A stretch of 27,757 nucleotides of DNA from UCB3 sp964415605 (GCA_964415605.1 CAYQBA010000040.1:1-27757), one strand, 5' to 3'. Shown: positions 1 to 7,881, counted from the stretch's first letter. Notes: generated by a model not told the origin, from the letters alone. A program made the numbers and translations.

Positions 1-130
1 CCGCCGTCGCCACCCGCGACGTCGCCGCGACCCCGGGGCGGACCCGCCGCCGACGGGCCGGGCGCCGACGGGCCGCGTAGCGGAGGGGATCGGCGCCGAT
101 CGGCCCCCGCCGCGCTGCGCTATCATGATA

Positions 131-168
131 CCGGCCGGGATCGTGCGGACCCGCGCGATCCCGGCCGG
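131..168. promoter_or_regulatory. Strong hairpin upstream of the aldo/keto reductase gene
   Basis: Two perfect 13-base inverted arms (131-143 and 156-168, beginning CCGGCCGGG) enclose a 12-base loop. Immediately upstream, 121-130 is the perfect 10-base palindrome TATCATGATA, which contains a TATCAT that could serve as a -10 element. The structure ends 43 bases before the start codon at 212, so it could be an operator, a leader hairpin, or the terminator of a gene lying to the left. No convincing -35 hexamer precedes TATCAT. The rest of 1-211 holds no gene I can support. Confidence 0.45.
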
Positions 169-211
169 CGTTCCGTCGTCCCCGACCCATCCCTGACACA
201 GGAGATCCCCC

Positions 212-1141
212 ATGCAGTACCGCCGCGTCGGCAGCTCCGGGCTCAAGGTCAGCGCCATCGGCATCGGCGGCTGGATCACCTTCGAGGAGATCCGCCTGAG
301 CGGCGTGCGCGAGGTGGTGCGCGCCGCGGTCGACAAGGGCGTGAACTTCATCGACCTGGCCGACGTGTACGGCAAGGGGACGGCCGAGGAGTTCACCGGC
401 AACCTCATGCGCGACTTCCGGCGCGACGACCTCGTGATCTCGTCCAAGGTCTTCTGGCCGATGTCCGACAAGCCCAACGACCGCGGCCTGTCGCGCAAGC
501 ACATCCTGGAGTCCATCGACCGGTCGCTGACGCGGCTGCAGACCACGTACGTCGACCTCTACTTTTGCCACCGCTACGACGACGACACGCCGCTCGAGGA
601 AGTCGTGCGCGCCATGGACCACCTCGTCCGCCAGGGCAAGGTCCTGTACTGGGGCACGAGCATGTGGACGGCCGAGCAGATCGAAGCCGCCGTGGCGCTC
701 GCCCGCGAGCTCGGCTGCTACGCTCCCATCGTGGAGCAGCCGTGCTACAACATGGTCGACCGCTCCATCGAGGCCGCCGTGATGCCCACGGCCGCGCGGC
801 TCGGCCTCGGCCTCACCGTGTGGAGCCCCCTGGCGCAGGGTGTGCTCACCGGCAAGTACGCCGAGGGCATCCCGACCGGCAGCCGGGCCGACACCAACGA
901 GTGGATGCGCGGCCAGATCAAGCCAGCCGCCGTCGAGGCCGCACGCCGCCTGGCGCCCATCGCCGCCGACCTCGGGGTGACGCTGGCGCAGCTGGCGCTG
1001 GCCTGGATCCTGCGCCGGCCGGAGATCACCTGCGCCATCACCGGCGCGACCAGCCGCGAGCAGGTCGAGGCCAACCTCCAGGCCGTCGACCTCGTGCTCG
1101 ACGACGCCGCGCTGGCGCGGATCGAGGCGGCGCTCGGCTAG
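212..1141 (+). CDS. Aldo/keto reductase (Kv-beta-like)
   Basis: A 309-residue cytosolic NADPH-dependent oxidoreductase of the aldo/keto reductase superfamily, which reduces aldehydes or ketones on a TIM barrel. The catalytic tetrad is readable: Asp48 and Tyr53 in FIDLADVYG, Lys79 in ISSKVF and His120 in YFCHRYD. The C-terminal stretch around GATSREQVEANLQA (about 275-295) is the usual NADP-phosphate-binding region. Length is normal for the family. The pattern (FIDLADVYGKG, LTVWSPLAQGVLTGKY) is closest to the voltage-gated potassium channel beta-subunit-like branch, but the substrate cannot be told. The start is supported by AGGAG at 200-204, seven bases before ATG. It is transcribed alone, convergent with the branching enzyme gene. 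Confidence 0.93.
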   Translation: MQYRRVGSSGLKVSAIGIGGWITFEEIRLSGVREVVRAAVDKGVNFIDLADVYGKGTAEEFTGNLMRDFRRDDLVISSKVFWPMSDKPNDRGLSRKHILESIDRSLTRLQTTYVDLYFCHRYDDDTPLEEVVRAMDHLVRQGKVLYWGTSMWTAEQIEAAVALARELGCYAPIVEQPCYNMVDRSIEAAVMPTAARLGLGLTVWSPLAQGVLTGKYAEGIPTGSRADTNEWMRGQIKPAAVEAARRLAPIAADLGVTLAQLALAWILRRPEITCAITGATSREQVEANLQAVDLVLDDAALARIEAALG

Positions 1142-1247
1142 AACCGGGTCTCGGTCGGGCGACGCGCGGCGCATCGCGGCCGCCGCCTGACCGACCCTGT
1201 CGGCCCACGTCCCCTATCCGCCAGGACGATTCAGGGCCGCCCGGCCG

Positions 1248-3281
1248 TCACCGGCCCGCCCGCCACACCATCGCCGTCCGCGCGGGCAGATAGGCGCGCG
1301 CCACGTGACGGATCGGCGCGCCCGGCGGGTCCGGCGTCGTGAAGAACCGCTGGCCCGGCGCGATCCGGTCGTGGCCGCCGAACGCCCCCGCGTCGGTGTC
1401 GAGCACCCACCGATAGTCACCCGGCTCGAGCGGCACCGCGTAGTCGGCGTACGACGCCGCCGGGCTGAAGTTGAAGAGGAACACCAGCGCCCCCCGTTGG
1501 AACACCAGCACCTGGTCCGCCTTGTGCTCGTAGCGCAGCCAGAGGTCGCGCGCCGCCAGCAGCCCCTCCGCGCGGGCGAGACGCAGCATCGCCGCGTCGA
1601 AGGCCGCGAGATGGCGATAGCGCAGCGTCTCGTCCGCGGCCAACGACCACTGCCGCCTGGCGTAGTGGAAGCTCCACCCGTTGCCCTCCCGGGGGAAGTC
1701 GATCCACTCCGGGTGGCCGAACTCGTTGCCCATGAAGTTGAGATAGGCCTCGCCGCCAGCGGCCAGCGTGATCAGCCGGATCAGCTTGTGCAGCGCCACC
1801 CCGCGGTCCACGGCCGCGCTCTGCACGAACACCGACATGTCGGTGTACATGTGACGCTCGATCAGGCGGAAGATCAGCGTTTGGTCGCCCACCAGCGCCT
1901 GGTCGTGGCTCTCGGCGTACGCCACGTGCTGCTCATCGCGCCGCCGGTTGGTCACGACGTGCCAGATGTCGCCGACGTCCCACGCCTCGTCGCGCTGCTC
2001 CTTGATCAGCTTGATCCAGTGGTCTGGCAGCCCCATCGCCAGCCGGTAGTCGAACCCCAGCCCGCCCTCGGCCACCGGCCGCGCCATGCCGGGCAGCCCG
2101 CTGACGTCCTCGGCGATGGTCACCGCGCCCGGCCGCACGGCGTGGACCAGCGTGTTGGCCAGGCACAGGTAGACCAGGGCGTCGTCGTCGACGTTGCCGC
2201 CAAAGTAGTCGTCATAACGATTGAACGTTCGGCCGAGCCCGTGGTCGTGGTACAGCATGCTCGTCACGCCGTCGAAGCGGAACCCGTCGAAGCGGAACGC
2301 GTCGAGCCAGTACCGGCAGTTCGAGAGCAGGAAGTGCAGCACCTCGGGCTTGCCGTAGTCGAAGCAGCGCGAGCCCCAGGCGGGGTGGGTGCCGCGCGGG
2401 CCGGCGTGGAAGTACTGGTGGTCGGTCCCGTCGAACGCCGCGAGCCCCTCGAGCACGTTGGGGGCGCTGTGGGAGTGCACCAGGTCCATGATCACCGCGA
2501 GCCCCAGCCCGTGCGCCGCGTCGACGAGCGCCCGGAGGTCGTCGGGCGTCCCGAAGCGCGACGAGGCGGCGAAGTAGCTGGTCACCTGGTAGCCGAACGA
2601 CGCATAGTACGGGTGCTCCTGCACCGCCATGAGCTGGATCGCGGTGTAGCCCGCCTCGGCGATGCGCGGCAGCACGTGGGCCTGGAACTCGCGGTAGGTC
2701 CCGACCCGGCCGTCCTCCTGGGCCATCCCGACGTGGGCCTCGTAGATCAAGAGCGGCTCCGGCGCCGCGTCCCGAACTGCGTGCCGCCAGACGTGGTCGG
2801 ACACCCACACCACGGCGTCGAACCCCCGCGTCGCCGGGTCCTGCCGCACGTCGACGGCGTAGCTGGGGATGCGCGTGGCCTGGCCACCGGGCCAATGGAC
2901 GCTCAGTCGGAAGCGTTGCCCGGGCACCAGCGCGCCGCCGTCCGCCCGCCACTCCCACACACCGCCGTCGCCGACCCGCGCCAGCCGATACGCATCCGCC
3001 TCGCGCCAACCGTTGCACTCGCCGACGACGTAGATGTCGGTGGCGTTCGGCGCCCATTCGCGCAGGACCCAGCCGCCCGCGTCGCGATGCAGCCCGAAGT
3101 ACAGGTGCCCGAGCGCCACGTCCGCCAACGGCCGGCCGCCGGTGAGCCGCGCCTCGACGGCCGCGACATGGTCCATCCGGCGGCGGATGACGTCGGCAAA
3201 CGGCGCGAGCCACGGGTCGGCGCGCACGAGGCCGGGAGGCGGGGGCGCGGCGCGGTGAGACGGCGCGGGCGGGCGCTTCAT
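1248..3281 (-). CDS. glgB: 1,4-alpha-glucan branching enzyme, eukaryote-like GH13_8 type
   Basis: This 677-residue cytosolic enzyme should cut alpha-1,4-glucan chains and re-attach them through alpha-1,6 bonds in glycogen synthesis. An N-terminal CBM48-like domain (about 55-165, with LREWAPNA and VGECNGW) is followed by a GH13 barrel and a C-terminal beta domain. The catalytic acids are visible: nucleophile Asp337 in RFDGVTSM, acid/base Glu391 in TIAEDVSG and Asp460 in AESHDQ. GFRFDGVTSMLY, NFMGNEFGHPEWIDFPREGN and the general order match the GH13_8 branching enzymes of eukaryotes and some bacteria rather than the common GH13_9 GlgB. I chose ATG at 3281; an upstream TTG at 3344 would add a Pro-rich stretch of 21 residues that looks non-coding. 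Other glycogen genes are absent from the window. Confidence 0.9.
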   Translation of the reverse strand: MKRPPAPSHRAAPPPPGLVRADPWLAPFADVIRRRMDHVAAVEARLTGGRPLADVALGHLYFGLHRDAGGWVLREWAPNATDIYVVGECNGWREADAYRLARVGDGGVWEWRADGGALVPGQRFRLSVHWPGGQATRIPSYAVDVRQDPATRGFDAVVWVSDHVWRHAVRDAAPEPLLIYEAHVGMAQEDGRVGTYREFQAHVLPRIAEAGYTAIQLMAVQEHPYYASFGYQVTSYFAASSRFGTPDDLRALVDAAHGLGLAVIMDLVHSHSAPNVLEGLAAFDGTDHQYFHAGPRGTHPAWGSRCFDYGKPEVLHFLLSNCRYWLDAFRFDGFRFDGVTSMLYHDHGLGRTFNRYDDYFGGNVDDDALVYLCLANTLVHAVRPGAVTIAEDVSGLPGMARPVAEGGLGFDYRLAMGLPDHWIKLIKEQRDEAWDVGDIWHVVTNRRRDEQHVAYAESHDQALVGDQTLIFRLIERHMYTDMSVFVQSAAVDRGVALHKLIRLITLAAGGEAYLNFMGNEFGHPEWIDFPREGNGWSFHYARRQWSLAADETLRYRHLAAFDAAMLRLARAEGLLAARDLWLRYEHKADQVLVFQRGALVFLFNFSPAASYADYAVPLEPGDYRWVLDTDAGAFGGHDRIAPGQRFFTTPDPPGAPIRHVARAYLPARTAMVWRAGR

Positions 3282-3350
3282 GGCGGGGGAGGGTAGCACG
3301 GAGCATGGGCGGGGGCGAGTAGGCGGGGGCGTGGTTTGATGCAACGGCGG

Positions 3351-3465
3351 GAATCACGGATTGCGGCGGATGGCTCGGGTGGCACGGAAGGCACGGAGAG
3401 AAGCCGTGTTGCCCGGCGTGATCCACGGTGTTCGTTCATCCGTGCTATCCGTTCATCCGTGATTC
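3351..3465. repeat. 115-bp element with 11-bp terminal inverted repeats
   Basis: The left end GAATCACGGAT (3351-3361) is the exact reverse complement of the right end ATCCGTGATTC (3455-3465). Inside are GTTCATCCGTG copies at 3434-3444 and 3451-3461 (period 17) and a GGCACGG motif repeated at a 9-base step near 3380-3397. Composition is less G+C-rich than the flanks. From general experience, sequences of this CACGGATGAA / GGCACGGA type are widespread non-coding dispersed repeats in environmental bacterial genomes. The right end overlaps the last codons and stop of the YkgJ-like gene. It fills most of the gap before the branching enzyme gene. Confidence 0.6.
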
Positions 3466-3884
3466 AAACGCCGCACCTCGATCTCATCCGCCGAAATCAG
3501 CTCCCCCTTGCCGATGCCCGGGCACTTCAAGCCCTCCCACTCCCATGTCGTGGCGTCGGCGATGACCTCCGGCCAGAACGGATAGGTCCGGCACTGCGTG
3601 GGCCGGGCGGGGTAGACGCCGCAGCGCAGGTCGTCGCCCAGGAACACACAGCCGCCTTCGGGGCGGTCGACGAGCAGGAGCGCGCCGCGCTCGCGGCGGA
3701 CGTAGCGCCGGCGGAACTCGGCGATGCCCAGGCCCCGGTGCGCCGCCAGCGCCTTCACCTCGTCGCGCGTGACGTACACCTTGCCGGGCTGGGCGCAGCA
3801 CGCGCCGCAGCGCGGCTGGCACTCGAAGCGCAGGCCGTCGCGGTAGAAGGGGGTCTCGGAGTGCGGTGGCTGCGGCCGGCTCAC
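3453..3884 (-). CDS. YkgJ-family cysteine-cluster protein
   Basis: A 143-residue protein of the YkgJ / CxxCxxCC family, thought to bind a metal ion or an Fe-S cluster; the biochemical role is unknown. Eight cysteines are present: Cys22, Cys26, Cys29 and Cys30 (CxxxCxxCC), then Cys79, Cys88, Cys98 (in TQCRTYPFWP) and Cys121 (in LKCPGIG), which is the family layout. The start is a GTG at 3884 that overlaps the stop of the permease gene by 4 bases (GTGA), so translation is probably coupled. The reading frame remains open further upstream but that part is the shadow of the permease gene. The last three residues (NHG) and the TGA stop lie inside the inverted-repeat element at 3351-3465, so the original C-terminus may have been different. 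Confidence 0.85.
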   Translation of the reverse strand: MSRPQPPHSETPFYRDGLRFECQPRCGACCAQPGKVYVTRDEVKALAAHRGLGIAEFRRRYVRRERGALLLVDRPEGGCVFLGDDLRCGVYPARPTQCRTYPFWPEVIADATTWEWEGLKCPGIGKGELISADEIEVRRLNHG

Positions 3885-4717
3885 AGGTCTCGCCGCCCGA
3901 ACCACCGCACCGCGAGGCCGAGCGCCGCGGCCAGGTAGAGGACCGCGTAGGCCACCATCAGCGGGCTCGGAACGGATCCCGAGCTGAAGGGCGACACCCC
4001 CAGCGCCCGGATGAGCGGCGACGTCATGTCGAAAGCCGCGCGGCCCCATAGCGCCTCGCTGGGCAGGAGCAGGCTGGAGGCGATGCCGACGTTCACGGCC
4101 GTGGCGTTTTGGATCATGGCCCCCACCCGCTCCACCCAGCCGCCGACGAACGCCAGGCCGAACAGCCCGAAGATGACGCCGCCGGTTGCCAAGGTGCTCA
4201 GCACGCTGCTGCACGCCAGCGTGGTCGACATGATGAGGAGGCTGTTGAGCACGATCAGCGCCACGCCGCGGGCCACATTCGGCGCCTGGTAACCGGTCTG
4301 CACCCAGATGCTCAGCGTCACCCCGCCGACCATCAGCAGGCCGTAGAGGATGAGCAGCCCCGCCAGCCCCAGCCACTTGCCGAGCACCAGGCTGCTCCGC
4401 CGCACCGGCTTGGTGGCCAGCGTCTGGACCGTGCCCGTCGAAATCTCGCCGGCCAGCGTGTCGGCGGTGAGGAGGGCCGCCATGGCCACGCCCAGGAAGT
4501 TGGCCGCGTACAAGCCGGCCATCAAGAAAAAGTTGTATGCCGCGTTCACCCCCAGGGCCGGCCCCGGGCTGTTGGCGGTCATCTCGCGCTGGATGAAGTA
4601 CAGCCCGGTGTTGTAGAGCGCGAGGAATGCCAGCCCCAGCACCAGCGCTGCCAGCGCGATCCGCCGCCGCACGGCCTCTCGAAACGTCAGACGCATCACC
4701 GTCCATGCCGCCGCCAT
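3881..4717 (-). CDS. ABC-2 type transporter permease
   Basis: A 278-residue integral membrane subunit of an ABC-2 type exporter. About six hydrophobic segments are visible (near residues 20-36, 62-85, 115-137, 153-172, 176-196 and 254-272). The cytoplasmic stretch DTLAGEISTGTVQTLATKPV (about 86-105) is the typical ABC-2 coupling region after the second membrane helix. The start ATG overlaps the TGA of the ATPase gene by one base (TGATG); an in-frame GTG lies directly in front. It is the fourth gene of the sigma-factor-led operon and must work with the ATPase encoded just upstream. The substrate cannot be deduced; ABC-2 pairs of this sort export drugs, peptides, lipids or polysaccharide. Confidence 0.88.
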   Translation of the reverse strand: MAAAWTVMRLTFREAVRRRIALAALVLGLAFLALYNTGLYFIQREMTANSPGPALGVNAAYNFFLMAGLYAANFLGVAMAALLTADTLAGEISTGTVQTLATKPVRRSSLVLGKWLGLAGLLILYGLLMVGGVTLSIWVQTGYQAPNVARGVALIVLNSLLIMSTTLACSSVLSTLATGGVIFGLFGLAFVGGWVERVGAMIQNATAVNVGIASSLLLPSEALWGRAAFDMTSPLIRALGVSPFSSGSVPSPLMVAYAVLYLAAALGLAVRWFGRRDL

Positions 4718-5637
4718 CACAGGCTCCCCTCGGTGCCGAGGATCTGCAGGAACAGGTCCTCGAGCGACAGCTTGTGCGGCTGGACCGCGTAGACGTCCAC
4801 GTCGTGCGCGACGAGGTGGCGGGTGATCGCCGGCAACGCCGCCTCGTCCGCCACTGTCAGCCGCAGCTCCGCCCCGTCGACCCGGACGTCGCGTCCCCAG
4901 CGATGGAGCGAATCCACCACGCCTTCTGGCAATGGGCCCGTGCGAATGGTCACGCTGGTGTCGCCGTCGATCAGGTTGCCGAGCGGGCTGATGCGCACCA
5001 CCGCGCCGTGCTTGATGAACACGGCGCGGTCGCACGTGATCTCGACCTCGCTGAGCAGGTGCGAGTTGAGCAGCACCGTGGTTCCCCGGACCTTGAGGTC
5101 CCGGATGATGTCGCGCACCAGCCGCCGCCCCACCGGGTCCAGCCCGCTCGTCGGCTCGTCGAGGACCACCAGCTCGGGGTCGTTGAGCAGCGCCTGGGCC
5201 AGCCCGATCCGCTGCAGCATGCCCTTCGAGAACGTCCGCAGCGCCTTGGCGCGAAAGGCGGTGAGGCCCACGAGGTCGAGCAGCTCGGGGACGCGGGATC
5301 GGCGCCGGTCCCGAGGCATCCCGTACAGCTCGCCGTGCAGGTCGAGGAACTCGCTGGCCGTCAGCCAGTCGTGGAAGCGGAAGTGCTCCGGCAGGAACCC
5401 CACCCGCGCCCGCACGGCCCGGTCGCCCAATGGCCGGCCGAGCAGCCAGGCCTCGCCGGCGGTGGGGGCGATGAGCCCGAGCAGCATCTTGATCGACGTC
5501 GTCTTGCCGGCGCCGTTGGGGCCCAGGAAACCGAAGACCTCACCCCGCGCGACCTGCAGGGTGAGGCCTTGAACGGCCGTCACGTCGCCGAAGACCTTGC
5601 GCAGGGCGTGGGTCTCGATGGCGAGCTCCGGCGTCAC
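4717..5637 (-). CDS. ABC transporter ATP-binding protein (CcmA/NatA-like)
   Basis: A 306-residue ATPase subunit that should drive the neighbouring permease. Walker A is GPNGAGKT (39-46), the signature motif is a variant FSKGM (136-140), Walker B is LVVLDEP (156-162, catalytic Glu161), the D-loop SGLDP follows, and the switch histidine is His193 in NSHLLSE. The last roughly 90 residues form the accessory domain usual for ABC-2 ATPases. The GTG start at 5637 overlaps the anti-sigma stop by four bases (GTGA), and the frame upstream of it is low-complexity Arg-rich shadow. Coupled translation with the sigma/anti-sigma genes suggests that the transporter is made in response to the signal sensed by the anti-sigma factor. 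Confidence 0.93.
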   Translation of the reverse strand: MTPELAIETHALRKVFGDVTAVQGLTLQVARGEVFGFLGPNGAGKTTSIKMLLGLIAPTAGEAWLLGRPLGDRAVRARVGFLPEHFRFHDWLTASEFLDLHGELYGMPRDRRRSRVPELLDLVGLTAFRAKALRTFSKGMLQRIGLAQALLNDPELVVLDEPTSGLDPVGRRLVRDIIRDLKVRGTTVLLNSHLLSEVEITCDRAVFIKHGAVVRISPLGNLIDGDTSVTIRTGPLPEGVVDSLHRWGRDVRVDGAELRLTVADEAALPAITRHLVAHDVDVYAVQPHKLSLEDLFLQILGTEGSL

Positions 5638-7055
5638 GGCAGCGCTTCGGCCAGCCGCAGGCCCGCCGCGGCGTCGGTGCCGGAGCCGGTGAGCGCGTAG
5701 ACGCGCCCGTCCTTGGCCCACAGGATCGTGTAGCCCGGGAGGTGGTAGTCGTCGAGGTGCTGCAGCAGGAGCACGCCCGTCACACCGTCGACAGCGATCT
5801 CCGACGCGTCGACCGACCCGCGCGGCACCGGCACGACGAGCGTCGACGACCAGTCGATGGTGTGGCTGTACGTCCGCGCGTCGGCCGCGGACATGCCGGT
5901 GAACCGCAGGCCGAGCTCGGCCATCGCGGCGATGTCGAGCCCCGGCGGGGCGCTGACCGTCGGGCTGGGCATCTGGGTCAGCACCACGCAGTCGCGGCCG
6001 GCGGCGCCGGCCAAGTGGGCCGATTCGGCCTCGTCGGCCGAGTCCGAGTCGGCACTGCCATCGGCGTCCGAGCCGCCCACCGGCTGGCCGAAGACCTGGA
6101 CGTCGCCATGGGCGCCGCCGTCAGTCGACCCGTCACCCTCCCCCGCGCCGTCCGCCGGCACCGACCGGCTCTCCATCCGTTGCTGGCGCGACGGGCAGTC
6201 CCCGAACGACGCGACGACGCCGTTGGGCACGTCGACCGCGACCCGTGCGCCGTCGATGGCTTCCGGCAGCGCCGGCGGAGCGTCGACGGCATCGGTGTTC
6301 CCCGCGTCGCGCGTGAGCTCGGCGGCGGCGTCCATGACGGATTGCGCGTGCGCGCGGTCGACGACGAACGAGAATGCCGGGCCCTCGTGGACTTCGATCT
6401 CGGATGGCGACGGCCCGCTCTCCGGCAGCCGCACGGCAAAGCCGGCCGCGTCGCTGGCGGCGGCCGCGTCGGCCACGGTTCGCGGGCTGCCGGGGTCGCG
6501 GTCGACCGTCACCGACTCGGCGAGCAGCTGCCCGACGGCCTCACCCATGCCGCCGTCCGTCAGGGTGTCTATCTGGCCCGGGTCGAGCTGCAGCACCTGG
6601 ACCCGCTGGACCCGGAAGAGCTGGAGGAACTGGCTGGCCAGCGCCCGGACGGGCTGCAGGCCGAACGCGCCGGCGACGACGAGGGCCAGCGACGTGCCGA
6701 CGGCCAGCCGGCGCGCGCGCGGCGAGAGCGAGGGAACCGTGGTCATGGCATTCACCTTTCGGGCGAGGCGTTCAAGGGTCGATGGGCTGTCGGCCGGGCG
6801 CCGGGTCGACCAGCGCGCGAAGGCCAGACCGGCGTCCGGGGCGGCTTCAGCCGTCGTGGGGTCGAGCGCCGCCAGCGCGCCCCCAACCGTGCGGGCGATC
6901 GCGGCGAGGTCGGCCGCGCGCGCTGCGCACGCCGGGCAAGCGGCGACATGCGCGTCGATCGCGGCGGCCGCGACGGCGTCGGATACGGCGCCGTCGGCGC
7001 GTGCGCGCAGGCTGCCGTCGGGGACGTGAGGGGCGATGGGATCGAGGGTGCTCAT
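5634..7055 (-). CDS. Zinc-finger transmembrane anti-sigma factor with DUF4367-like C-terminus
   Basis: A 473-residue protein expected to hold the co-encoded ECF sigma factor at the membrane. The N-terminal zinc-finger anti-sigma domain shows HxxxCxxC (His36, Cys40, Cys43). A single membrane helix lies near 117-134, after an Arg-rich stop (SPRARR), so the N-terminus is cytoplasmic and about 340 residues face outward. The last 40 residues (TILWAKDGRVYALTGSG, LRLAEALP) resemble the end of DUF4367 domains found in anti-sigma factors. A low-complexity Asp/Ser/Gly-rich stretch sits near 320-350. The ATG overlaps the sigma gene stop by four bases (ATGA). It is longer than typical ECF anti-sigma factors, which suggests a dedicated extracytoplasmic sensor. 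The signal is unknown. Confidence 0.82.
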   Translation of the reverse strand: MSTLDPIAPHVPDGSLRARADGAVSDAVAAAAIDAHVAACPACAARAADLAAIARTVGGALAALDPTTAEAAPDAGLAFARWSTRRPADSPSTLERLARKVNAMTTVPSLSPRARRLAVGTSLALVVAGAFGLQPVRALASQFLQLFRVQRVQVLQLDPGQIDTLTDGGMGEAVGQLLAESVTVDRDPGSPRTVADAAAASDAAGFAVRLPESGPSPSEIEVHEGPAFSFVVDRAHAQSVMDAAAELTRDAGNTDAVDAPPALPEAIDGARVAVDVPNGVVASFGDCPSRQQRMESRSVPADGAGEGDGSTDGGAHGDVQVFGQPVGGSDADGSADSDSADEAESAHLAGAAGRDCVVLTQMPSPTVSAPPGLDIAAMAELGLRFTGMSAADARTYSHTIDWSSTLVVPVPRGSVDASEIAVDGVTGVLLLQHLDDYHLPGYTILWAKDGRVYALTGSGTDAAAGLRLAEALP

Positions 7056-7663
7056 GGTGGACTCCAGTTCGACGGCGCGGCCGTGGCCGGATAGTGTTGC
7101 GTGAACGACCGCTCGGCGCGGGCCAGAAGCGTTCCCACCGAAGTCGGCGCGACGCCCAGCGCGGCGGCGATCTCGCCGTACGACAGACCGGAGTGCCGCA
7201 AGATCAAGAGCTGCACCTCGCGGTCGCCGAGCCGAGCCAGCGTTTCGCGGACACGGGCGCGGGTTTCGGCGAGCTCGGCGGCCACGGCCGGATCCGGCGC
7301 GTGGATCGTGTCGGCACCGGCGCGGCGCTCGTGGTCGGAGCGGCGGCGCCGGGCGCGCAGGGCGTTGTAGCCGAGCCGTACGGCCACCCGGTGCAGCCAC
7401 GCCGGCAGGTTGTCGGTGTGGGCGGGCGGCCGCTCCCACAGCCGCCAGAAGGTCGCGCTCGCCAGATCCTCCGCCTCGGCGCGGTCGCCGGTCAGCCGGA
7501 ACGCGACCCCGTACACCTGCGGCCAATGCTTGCGGAACACCGCTTCGAACGCGGCATCCGGCCCGCCGGCCGCGCGCGCGGCCGGGCGACGCAACGTGCC
7601 GCCGAGCCGCGGCTCGACGACGTCGTGGGCGATTTCGGTCATGGGGGTGTCGGCTTTCGGCAT
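7052..7663 (-). CDS. ECF-family RNA polymerase sigma factor
   Basis: A 203-residue sigma-70 family factor of the extracytoplasmic-function type, with only region 2 and region 4. Region 2 spans about 37-110 (AFEAVFRKHWPQVYGVAFRL, AEDLASATFWRLWE, then an Arg-rich end). Region 4 spans about 136-190 with the helix-turn-helix LSYGEIAAALGVAPTSVGTL. It should redirect RNA polymerase to a regulon that commonly includes its own operon. It is the first of five overlapping genes. ATG at 7663 is chosen; a second in-frame ATG at 7642 would remove seven residues. Neither has a strong ribosome-binding site, and the open frame upstream of 7663 is Arg/Pro-rich and looks non-coding. Confidence 0.92.
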   Translation of the reverse strand: MPKADTPMTEIAHDVVEPRLGGTLRRPAARAAGGPDAAFEAVFRKHWPQVYGVAFRLTGDRAEAEDLASATFWRLWERPPAHTDNLPAWLHRVAVRLGYNALRARRRRSDHERRAGADTIHAPDPAVAAELAETRARVRETLARLGDREVQLLILRHSGLSYGEIAAALGVAPTSVGTLLARAERSFTQHYPATAAPSNWSPP

Positions 7664-7676
7664 CTCGCGCGCGACG

Positions 7677-7685
7677 ATGATACCA
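7677..7685 (-). promoter_or_regulatory. Possible extended -10 promoter of the sigma operon
   Basis: On the minus strand the sequence reads TGGTATCAT, an extended -10 (TGn plus TATCAT) 14 bases before the ATG at 7663, so the transcript would have a very short leader or none. There is no good -35 hexamer at 16-18 bases. No obvious ECF-type GGAAC/CGTC pair was seen, so autoregulation is not demonstrated. Confidence 0.3.
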
Positions 7686-7881
7686 TCTGCGGGACGATCT
7701 CTGGCTGCGAGCCGGGCACGATCGCGGCGGCTTGACAGGATAACACCGGCCGGACGTGGATTGTGACGACAGGCGCGAGGTGCGGCGTCGGGGGGAGGCT
7801 GATGATGACGAGGGTGACCGCGTGCGCCTGGAGGCATCCGCAGGCCGGAGGGCTGACCGGGCGGCCTACGGATGGCCGGGC

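Noticed and set aside
1..80. Possible 3' end of a gene entering from the left (frame closing with TAG at 78-80)
   Set aside because: Only about 25 Arg/Ala-rich codons are visible and another frame is equally open; not enough to call a gene.
3282..3344. TTG-initiated N-terminal extension of the branching enzyme
   Set aside because: The extra residues are Pro/Arg-rich, unlike the family, and TTG is a weak start; ATG at 3281 suffices.
7732..7760. TTGACA at 7732-7737 as a -35 for the SGNH gene
   Set aside because: No acceptable -10 hexamer at 16-18 bases (the sequence there is CGTGGA-like), so it was not called.
7756..7881. Longer N-terminus of the SGNH protein from GTG 7756 or 7822
   Set aside because: Third codon positions become much less G/C-biased here and the extension is polar, so the GTG at 7882 was preferred, although 7822 has a better ribosome site.
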